Assembly: GCA_017453605.1 (NCBI GenBank)
Contig: JAFTEP010000083.1
Span: 1-6,175 of the forward strand
DNA: 6,175 nt
Direction of reading: 5' to 3'
DNA from: Clostridia bacterium
GTDB lineage: Bacteria > Bacillota > Clostridia > Oscillospirales > SIG627
Below the pieces are notes generated by a model. That model saw only the letters and a program-made list of their open reading frames with translations. It made no database searches and was not told where the DNA came from. Shown here in pieces: positions 1 through 4,576 of the stretch. A program made the translations under genes and the position numbers. Within the stretch, counting starts at the first letter, position 1. Each line of letters begins with the position of its first letter.

Positions 1-20
1 GATCCTGCGCGCATCCACCT

Positions 21-52
21 GTCTCGCTGCGGCTCGGTCTCGCCGCGGCTCT
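21..52. repeat. Two-copy 16-bp tandem repeat
   Basis: GTCTCGCTGCGGCTC (21-35) is repeated directly as GTCTCGCCGCGGCTC (37-51). The copies differ at one of 15 positions, and the unit length is 16 bp. The second copy runs straight into the palindrome at 52-72. The function is unknown; it may be part of a larger dispersed intergenic repeat. Confidence 0.6.
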
Positions 53-72
53 CACAGCACACTGTGCTGTGA
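52..72. repeat. 21-bp palindrome with 10-bp arms
   Basis: TCACAGCACA (52-61) and TGTGCTGTGA (63-72) are perfect reverse complements around the single base C62. As DNA this is a near-perfect operator-sized dyad. As RNA it could form a hairpin only if the central bases open. No T-tract follows, so it is not an intrinsic terminator. It may be a protein-binding site or the core of a mobile repeat; the sequence does not say which. Confidence 0.6.
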
Positions 73-86
73 TTCACTACCGCGTC

Positions 87-114
87 GCGCCTTCGGCGCC
101 CTTCGGGTGAAGGC
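87..114. repeat. Clustered GC-rich stem-loops
   Basis: Several alternative hairpins overlap here. GCGCC (87-91) can pair with GGCGC (95-99), CCC (99-101) with GGG (105-107), and GCCTTC (89-94) with GAAGGC (109-114). All have TTC in the loop or stem. This style is typical of REP-like intergenic repeats. No coding role is visible. Confidence 0.45.
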
Positions 115-277
115 CTATCGGCGTCACCTTTTAATCATTCTTATCATAAAGCCAAAGCGTTTTCGGTGAATAGTCTCTTGTTCATAAAATGAACTCTTTG
201 AAAAACGAGCCAACAAAAATCAAGGCAATGTTTTCTGTTAAGCACCAAAGACAAGTGCCGTTATAAGGCCTTCACCC
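105..277. repeat. 12-bp inverted repeats around an AT-rich core
   Basis: AGGCCTTCACCC occurs on the + strand at 266-277 and on the - strand at 105-116. The two copies therefore face each other across a 149-bp AT-rich core (117-265). A 12-base match at this distance is unlikely by chance. The match does not extend on either side. It may mark two oppositely oriented copies of one repeat family, or the ends of a small non-coding element. No transposase or target-site duplication was recognised. Confidence 0.45.
106..132 (+). terminator. Possible weak terminator of an upstream gene
   Basis: GGTGA (106-110) can pair with TCACC (124-128), with an inner GCC/GGC stem (113-115 with 120-122) and the loop TATC, followed at once by TTTT (129-132). 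The arrangement resembles a rho-independent terminator for a gene entering from the left. The stem is interrupted and the T-tract is short, so it may be only repeat structure. Confidence 0.3.
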
Positions 278-319
278 TTGGGGGAAGGTGTCTGCGGAGC
301 AGACGGATGAGGGGTCCCC
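264..319 (+). repeat. GGATGAGG-type hairpin repeat element
   Basis: The order is an imperfect hairpin (CCTTC 269-273 with GAAGG 284-288), then a perfect one (GTCTGC 290-295, loop GGA, GCAGAC 299-304), then GGATGAGG (305-312) and a GGGG-T-CCCC dyad (311-319). From memory, the pattern AAGGCCTTC...GGGGGAAGGTG, a variable hairpin, then ACGGATGAGG is a dispersed intergenic repeat common in gut Clostridia genomes. That family assignment comes from recollection, not from a search. It encodes no protein. Confidence 0.6.
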
Positions 320-344
320 ATAGCCCATATTTGCTCCGTCCCCC

Positions 345-368
345 TCGCCGACGCTCGGGCGTCGGCGA
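345..368. repeat. Hairpin with 10-bp arms and TCGG loop
   Basis: TCGCCGACGC (345-354) and GCGTCGGCGA (359-368) are perfect reverse complements with the loop TCGG. It would be a very stable RNA hairpin. No clear T-tract follows on either strand, so terminator activity is doubtful. It sits about 80 bases upstream of the operon promoter and may end the repeat block or form a transcriptional boundary. Confidence 0.55.
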
Positions 369-437
369 ATATCCGAATACCTTTTCATCTTTCTCCCGCT
401 GCTGTTTCTTTTTGCTCCGCCGCATTTCTTTTCGCCT

Positions 438-459
438 CCCCGCTATTGACTATGCGGGG
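438..459. promoter_or_regulatory. GC-rich dyad bracketing the -35 box
   Basis: CCCCGC (438-443) and GCGGGG (454-459) are perfect inverted 6-bp arms separated by 10 bases, and those 10 bases contain most of the -35 hexamer TTGACT. The span of 22 bp suits a dimeric repressor or activator. The GC-rich arms stand out in an otherwise AT-rich promoter. The binding protein is unknown. Confidence 0.35.
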
Positions 460-474
460 CGATTGTTATATAAT
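446..474 (+). promoter_or_regulatory. SigA-type promoter of the operon
   Basis: TTGACT (446-451) is followed after exactly 17 bases by a perfect TATAAT (469-474). The predicted transcription start is near 480-482, which leaves a leader of only about 30 nt before the ATG at 513. This is the only convincing promoter in the window, and it could drive all six genes. The leader is too short for a riboswitch. Confidence 0.8.
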
Positions 475-476
475 TA

Positions 477-490
477 AATAAACGTTTGAA
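477..490. promoter_or_regulatory. Possible LacI-family operator at the transcription start
   Basis: The perfect 8-bp palindrome AAACGTTT (480-487) lies on the predicted transcription start, in the context AATAAACGTTTGAA. A CG-centred palindrome flanked by A and T tracts is the core seen in many LacI/GalR-family operators, such as E. coli PurR sites and catabolite-responsive elements. The outer positions match only partly. The placement would suit repression. The assignment is inference. Confidence 0.35.
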
Positions 491-499
491 TTTGATTTC

Positions 500-505
500 G
501 GAGGA
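500..505 (+). promoter_or_regulatory. Ribosome binding site deciding the start of the first gene
   Basis: GGAGGA lies 7 bases before the ATG at 513. It lies downstream of the in-frame TTG at 486, which would have to be read through this site. It therefore supports 513 as the true start. Confidence 0.85.
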
Positions 506-512
506 TAAAGAT

Positions 513-1859
513 ATGGACATCAAAACCGCCTCTTTGGAAGAGCTTCTCGCAAACGACGGATTCGAGTGCAGGTGCGGCAAAAAGCACTTCGCGAAGCTCG
601 GCGACGCCGTCATCAAAAAGGGAGCCATCGCGGATTCGCTCGCCGCTCTCGTGAAAAAATACGGCGGCACGAAGGTATACGTTCTCAGCGACGTCAACAC
701 TTATAAGGTCGCCGGAGACAAAGTGACCGCCGCGCTCGACGCCGCGGGGATCACTTATTCGGTCTACAGCATAAACAAGCCCCACCTCGAGCCGGACGAA
801 CACGCCGTCGGAAGCGTCATTATGCACTTCGACAGAAGCTGCGACTGCGTCGTCGGCATCGGCGGCGGCGTCATAAACGACCTCGGCAAGATCCTCTCCG
901 GCATGACCGGACTTCCCTATATCATCGTCGGCACCGCGCCCAGTATGGACGGCTACGCCTCGGCGACTTCGTCCATGGCGCGCGACGGCCTGAAGGTCTC
1001 TCTCGACTCGAGATGCCCGAACGCCGTCGTCGGCGATCTCGACGTGCTCTGCACCGCCCCGATGCGCATGCTCCAGGCGGGGGTCGGCGACATGATCGCA
1101 AAATACGTTTCCATCTGCGAGTGGAGGATCGCGAAGCTTCTTGTCGGCGAATACTTCTGCGAGGAGATCGCGGGACTCGTGAAGGTCGCTCTCAAGCGCG
1201 TCGTCGACAGCGCCGACGGACTTCTAAAGCGCGAGCCCGAAGCCGTCAAGGGCGTCATGGACGGAATGATCCTTGCCGGAATGTGCATGAACTACGCCGG
1301 GATGAGCCGTCCCGCCTCCGGCATGGAGCACTACTTCTCGCACCTCTGGGATATGAGAGGGCTTGAGTTCGGCACTCCCGTCGACCTGCACGGCATCCAG
1401 TGCGGCATCGGCACGCTCTATTCCCTCAGGGTCTACGACGAACTGAAGAAGGTCACTCCCGACAAAGCGAAGGCTCTCGCCTACGTCAAAAACTTCTCGT
1501 TCGACGACTGGAGCGACAGGCTCAGAGAACTGCTCGGTTCCGCGGCGGAAACGATGATCGCGGCGGAAGCGAAGGCGGGCAAGTATGATCTTACAAAACA
1601 CGCCGCAAGGCTTGAAAAGATAATTTCCGGCTGGGACGAGATAAGAAGGATCATGGACGAGGAGCTTCCCTCGGCGGCGTTTGTCGAGGGCCTTCTCGAC
1701 AAGCTCGGCGCTCCCAAGAGCGTCGAAGAGCTCGGCATCGATCCGTCGATATTGAAGACCTGCTTCACGGCGACCAAGGACATCCGCGACAAGTACGTCG
1801 CGAGCCGCCTCTGCTGGGATCTCGGCGTCATCGACGAGATCGCGGACAAGGTCTTTTAA
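513..1859 (+). CDS. sn-glycerol-1-phosphate dehydrogenase-like protein (AraM/EgsA family)
   Basis: This 448-residue protein belongs to the iron-containing alcohol dehydrogenase/dehydroquinate synthase-like superfamily and is closest to AraM/EgsA-type glycerol-1-phosphate dehydrogenases. These reduce dihydroxyacetone phosphate with NAD(P)H in the cytoplasm. The nucleotide-binding loop GIGGG is at 115-119, followed by ND (122-123) and TAPSMDGYAS (141-150). Likely metal ligands are D193 (GVGD), H273 (GMEHYFSH) and H293 (LHGIQ). An N-terminal CxCGxxH motif (C19, C21, H25) is absent from B. subtilis AraM as I remember it. The protein is also longer than AraM (about 394 residues), with extra C-terminal sequence. 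The start at 513 is set by its GGAGGA site; an in-frame TTG at 486 is rejected. It is the first gene after the promoter. The superfamily is clear, but the exact substrate in this nucleoside operon is uncertain; another sugar phosphate is possible. Confidence 0.85.
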   Translation: MDIKTASLEELLANDGFECRCGKKHFAKLGDAVIKKGAIADSLAALVKKYGGTKVYVLSDVNTYKVAGDKVTAALDAAGITYSVYSINKPHLEPDEHAVGSVIMHFDRSCDCVVGIGGGVINDLGKILSGMTGLPYIIVGTAPSMDGYASATSSMARDGLKVSLDSRCPNAVVGDLDVLCTAPMRMLQAGVGDMIAKYVSICEWRIAKLLVGEYFCEEIAGLVKVALKRVVDSADGLLKREPEAVKGVMDGMILAGMCMNYAGMSRPASGMEHYFSHLWDMRGLEFGTPVDLHGIQCGIGTLYSLRVYDELKKVTPDKAKALAYVKNFSFDDWSDRLRELLGSAAETMIAAEAKAGKYDLTKHAARLEKIISGWDEIRRIMDEELPSAAFVEGLLDKLGAPKSVEELGIDPSILKTCFTATKDIRDKYVASRLCWDLGVIDEIADKVF

Positions 1860-1874
1860 CCTGAACACGCCAAC

Positions 1875-1900
1875 GCCGCCGCGCCCGAAAACGCGGCGGC
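1875..1900 (+). terminator. Intra-operon hairpin, possible attenuator
   Basis: GCCGCCGCG (1875-1883) and CGCGGCGGC (1892-1900) form a perfect 9-bp GC-only stem with the 8-nt loop CCCGAAAA, followed by TTTAT. It lies 15 bases after the stop of the dehydrogenase gene and ends 22 bases before deoC. The T-tract is only three bases before an A, so I expect partial termination or protection of the upstream mRNA 3' end rather than full termination. No separate promoter for deoC is visible in the remaining gap. Confidence 0.55.
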
Positions 1901-1922
1901 TTTATCAAAAAAGGGAGAAAAA

Positions 1923-2588
1923 ATGGAACTGAAAGAGATACTATCAAAGTGCGACCACACGCTCCTCGCTCCTGACGCGCGTACGGAGGATATCCTGAGA
2001 GTCTGCCGCGAGGGGATGGAATTCCACACCGCGTCCGTCTGCCTACCCCCGTCGTTTGTAAAAGAAGCGAAAAAGTTCGCCGGGGACGGTCTGAAGATCT
2101 GCACGGTCATCGGCTTCCCGAACGGCTATTCGACGACGGCGTCAAAGTGCTTCGAGGCAAACGACGCTCTCGAAAACGGAGCCGACGAGATCGACGCGGT
2201 CGTGAACGTCGGCTTCATCAAGGACGGCTTTTTCGAGTCAGGGCTCAAAGAGCTTATCGACTTGAAAAAGATCTGCGGCAATAGGATCCTGAAAGTCATC
2301 ATCGAGACCTGTCTTCTGACGCGTGAGGAAAAGATCGCCGCCTGCCGGATCGTCTCGGCGTCCGGCGCGGACTTCATCAAGACCTCGACCGGCTTTTCCA
2401 AAGGCGGCGCGACAAGAGAAGACGTCGCGCTGCTTAAAGAATACGTCGATCAGCGCGTTCAGGTCAAGGCGGCGGGAGGGATAGCTTCGCTCGAAGACGC
2501 CGAAGCGTTCATAAAACTCGGAGCGTCCCGTCTCGGCACGAGCAGGATCGTGAAGATAGCAAAACAGATGACGGAAAACAAACAATAA
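1923..2588 (+). CDS. deoC: Deoxyribose-phosphate aldolase DeoC
   Basis: This enzyme splits 2-deoxy-D-ribose-5-phosphate into acetaldehyde and glyceraldehyde-3-phosphate, the last step of deoxynucleoside catabolism. It is a cytoplasmic class I (Schiff-base) aldolase with a TIM-barrel fold. At 221 residues it has the usual length. The early DHT motif is at 11-13. D91 in EIDAVVNVG, K124 in LKVIIET, the Schiff-base lysine K153 in FIKTSTGF and K182 in VKAAGGI correspond to E. coli D102, K137, K167 and K201. GASRLGTS (200-207) is the phosphate-binding end. The ATG follows a GGGAG site by 5 bases. It sits 63 bases after the dehydrogenase gene and 36 bases before deoD. It appears intact and canonical. 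Confidence 0.96.
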   Translation: MELKEILSKCDHTLLAPDARTEDILRVCREGMEFHTASVCLPPSFVKEAKKFAGDGLKICTVIGFPNGYSTTASKCFEANDALENGADEIDAVVNVGFIKDGFFESGLKELIDLKKICGNRILKVIIETCLLTREEKIAACRIVSASGADFIKTSTGFSKGGATREDVALLKEYVDQRVQVKAAGGIASLEDAEAFIKLGASRLGTSRIVKIAKQMTENKQ

Positions 2589-2624
2589 AAAACAAAAAAA
2601 TATCAAAAAAGGGAGGATAAGATC

Positions 2625-3365
2625 ATGGCAAACTATCCCACTCCGCACATCAACGCGTCGCCCGAGGATTTCGCGAAGACCGTTCTCATGCCCGGCGACC
2701 CGCTGAGATCGAAATTCATCGCCGAAAACTTTATTTCCGGCGCGAAGCTCGTCAACAACGTCAGAGGCATCCAGGGCTACACCGGGACCTACAAGGGCGT
2801 TCCGGTCTCCGTCATGGCGAGCGGCATGGGTATGCCGTCGATGGGGATCTACGCGTACGAGCTCTTCAACTTCTTCGGCGTCGAGAACATCCTGAGGATA
2901 GGCTCGGCGGGCGCGATGAACGAAAAGGTGAAGATCAGGGACGTCATCCTCGGCATCGGCGCTTCTACCAACTCCAACTTCGCGCACCAGTACAACCTGC
3001 CCGGCACGCTCAGCGCCGTCTGCAGCTACGATATCCTCAAGGTCTGCGCGGATAAGGCCGAAAAACTCGGGATCAGATATCACGTCGGCTCGCTTTTGTC
3101 ATCCGACACCTTCTACAGCGACGATCTCGGCGTCAACGAGGAGTTTTTGCAGAAAAACGTGTGGAGCAAGATGGGAGTGCTCGCGGTCGAGATGGAGGCC
3201 GCCGCGCTCTACTACACCGCGCTCAGGGCCTCAAAGCGCGCTCTCGCGATCTGCACGGTCTCGGACCACCTCATCACCGGAGAGGCGACGAGCGCCGGGG
3301 AAAGGCAGACCTCCTTCACTCAGATGATGGAGCTCGCTCTCGAGACCGCCGTCGGTCTCGCCTGA
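2625..3365 (+). CDS. deoD: Purine nucleoside phosphorylase DeoD
   Basis: This is a hexameric-type (trimer-of-dimers) purine nucleoside phosphorylase, which cleaves purine (deoxy)nucleosides with phosphate to the base and (deoxy)ribose-1-phosphate. It has 246 residues. Visible family residues include H8 in TPHIN (contributed across the subunit interface), the phosphate-binding MPGDPLR (22-28), R47 and R91 in RIGSAGA, the ribose-binding EME (189-191) in AVEMEAAALY, and S213-D214 in TVSDH, where D214 matches catalytic D204 of E. coli DeoD. R227 in GERQTSF matches E. coli R217. The start is fixed by GGGAGG 8 bases upstream and by the N-terminal family match. The stop lies 2 bases before the deoB ATG, so the two are probably translated together. 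I see no missing residue. Confidence 0.96.
   Translation: MANYPTPHINASPEDFAKTVLMPGDPLRSKFIAENFISGAKLVNNVRGIQGYTGTYKGVPVSVMASGMGMPSMGIYAYELFNFFGVENILRIGSAGAMNEKVKIRDVILGIGASTNSNFAHQYNLPGTLSAVCSYDILKVCADKAEKLGIRYHVGSLLSSDTFYSDDLGVNEEFLQKNVWSKMGVLAVEMEAAALYYTALRASKRALAICTVSDHLITGEATSAGERQTSFTQMMELALETAVGLA
3341..3360 (+). promoter_or_regulatory. Stem-loop at the deoD end, before deoB
   Basis: CGAGACCG (3341-3348) and CGGTCTCG (3353-3360) form a perfect 8-bp stem with the loop CCGT inside the last codons of deoD. The stem ends 7 bases before the deoB ATG, where a Shine-Dalgarno sequence would normally lie. It may affect coupled initiation at deoB, or may be a by-product of codon choice. Confidence 0.4.
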
Positions 3366-3367
3366 AA

Positions 3368-4552
3368 ATGAAGAGGGTATTCATCATCGTCCTCGATTCG
3401 CTCGGGGTCGGCGAAATGCCGGACGCTCATCTCTTCGGGGATCACGATTGCCACACGCTCAAAAGGATAAGCGCGTCTGAAAAATTCCGCTTCGAGTCTA
3501 TGAAAAAACTCGGGATGGGCTGCATCGAAGGGCAGGATTATCTGCCGCGTCCGAAAAGGCCTTCCGCCGCGGTCTGCCGTCTGGCGGAGCGCTCGGCGGG
3601 AAAGGACACGACGATCGGACACTGGGAGATCGCCGGAGTCGTTTCGCCGACTCCGCTCCCCGTCTATCCCGACGGCTTCCCGGATGAGCTGATAGAAGAG
3701 TTTTCGCGCCTCACCGGAAGAAAGGTGCTCTGCAACAAGCCCTATTCCGGGACGGAGGTCATAAAGGACTACGGAAAAGAGCATCTGAAAACCGGGGCGC
3801 TGATCGTCTACACCTCGGCGGACAGCGTGTTCCAGATCGCCGCCCACGAGAAGATCGTGCCGCCCGAGGAGCTCTACGGATACTGCCGGACCGCCCGGGA
3901 GCTGCTCCGCGGGGAGCACGCCGTCGGCAGGGTCATCGCGCGCCCGTTCGTCGGAGAGCCGGGAGGTTTCACGCGCACCGCGAACCGCCGCGACTTCTCG
4001 CTCGAGCCGCCGAAGAAAACGCTCCTCGACGCGCTCAGCGAAGAAAAAAAGGCCGTCTATTCAGTCGGCAAGATCTACGACGTTTTCGCCGCGAGAGGGA
4101 TCACGAAATTCGTTCTGACCCACTCCAACGCCGAGGGCATGGAAGCGGCGGCCGCCGCGCTGTCTGAAGATTTCGAGGGGCTTTGTTTTGTCAATCTGGT
4201 CGAATTCGATTCGCATTTCGGACACCGTCAGGACGTCGACGGCTACGCGAACGCCTTCGCCGAGTTCGACCTATGGCTCCCGTCGTTTCTCAAAAAGATG
4301 CGCGATGAGGACGTTCTGATGATAACCGCGGATCACGGCTGCGATCCCGGCGATTCGCACACCGACCACACGAGAGAATACGTTCCGCTTATCGTTTACG
4401 GCAGGCCAGTCAAGCCGGTAAACCTCGGCACGAGAGAGGGATTTTCGGACATTGCCGCGACCGCCGCCGAATATCTCGGCTCGCCCTACCGCGGAGACGG
4501 AACGAGCTTCTGGAAGGAGATCGCCCGAAAGTCTCCTGCAAAAAAAACGTGA
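3368..4552 (+). CDS. deoB: Phosphopentomutase DeoB
   Basis: This enzyme converts (deoxy)ribose-1-phosphate to the 5-phosphate, linking the phosphorylases to DeoC and the pentose phosphate pathway. It is an alkaline-phosphatase-superfamily enzyme with two Mn ions. At 394 residues it matches B. cereus and B. subtilis phosphopentomutases. By comparison with the B. cereus enzyme, metal ligands are D10 (VLDSLG), D281 and H286 (FDSHFGH), D322 and H323 (TADHG) and H334 (TDHTREY). T81 in KDTTIGHWE is the phosphorylated threonine. SADSVFQIAAHE (150-161) and ARPFVGEPGGFTRT (191-204) are also conserved. The frame is open further upstream to 3161, but that part is out-of-frame deoD sequence, and the family begins at MKRVF. 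No Shine-Dalgarno is visible; initiation probably depends on ribosomes finishing deoD 2 bases upstream. Confidence 0.96.
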   Translation: MKRVFIIVLDSLGVGEMPDAHLFGDHDCHTLKRISASEKFRFESMKKLGMGCIEGQDYLPRPKRPSAAVCRLAERSAGKDTTIGHWEIAGVVSPTPLPVYPDGFPDELIEEFSRLTGRKVLCNKPYSGTEVIKDYGKEHLKTGALIVYTSADSVFQIAAHEKIVPPEELYGYCRTARELLRGEHAVGRVIARPFVGEPGGFTRTANRRDFSLEPPKKTLLDALSEEKKAVYSVGKIYDVFAARGITKFVLTHSNAEGMEAAAAALSEDFEGLCFVNLVEFDSHFGHRQDVDGYANAFAEFDLWLPSFLKKMRDEDVLMITADHGCDPGDSHTDHTREYVPLIVYGRPVKPVNLGTREGFSDIAATAAEYLGSPYRGDGTSFWKEIARKSPAKKT

Positions 4553-4561
4553 AAAACCTTT

Positions 4562-4570
4562 AAAGGAGGA
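4562..4570 (+). promoter_or_regulatory. Very strong ribosome binding site
   Basis: AAAGGAGGA lies 6 bases before the ATG at 4577 and is close to a perfect complement of the 16S rRNA 3' end. It contrasts with deoB, which has none, and suggests that the propeller protein is translated efficiently. The first part also forms the palindrome CCTTTAAAGG (4557-4566), probably by chance. Confidence 0.75.
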
Positions 4571-4576
4571 TAAAAA

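Larger units (their letters stand above)
1..445. other. Non-coding, repeat-rich upstream region
   Basis: I see no credible gene in this stretch on either strand. The first 130 bases are very GC-rich and full of stem-loops. Roughly 131-265 is AT-rich with little structure apart from a 6-bp hairpin (GTTCAT 180-185, ATGAAC 189-194). From about 266 to 368 there are further hairpin elements. One + frame is open from position 2 to about 169, but it has no start codon or ribosome binding site, and its translation is low-complexity and Arg/Ser/Cys-rich, so I treat it as chance. The region looks like an intergenic zone collecting small dispersed repeats. The neighbouring gene to the left lies outside the window. 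Confidence 0.7.

Noticed and set aside
2..169. Possible 3' end of a gene entering from the left
   Set aside because: The frame is open but low-complexity, crosses the tandem repeat and palindrome, and shows no family resemblance.
486..512. In-frame TTG start giving nine extra residues on the dehydrogenase
   Set aside because: The GGAGGA site at 500-505 lies inside this extension and is correctly spaced for the ATG at 513; the extra residues resemble translated leader.
475..512. Riboswitch in the operon leader
   Set aside because: The predicted leader is only about 30 nt, too short for any known purine or other riboswitch.
2238..3083. 281-codon open frame on the - strand across deoC and deoD
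   Set aside because: It is antisense to two well-supported genes and spans their A-rich gap; the Asp/Arg/Val-rich translation is typical of shadows.
3161..3367. Upstream start extending DeoB by 69 residues
   Set aside because: This part overlaps deoD in another frame, is Arg-rich shadow sequence, and the phosphopentomutase family begins at MKRVF.
4540..4547. Run of eight A near the end of deoB as a programmed frameshift site
   Set aside because: It encodes lysines three codons before a normal stop, and the protein has the expected length without a shift.
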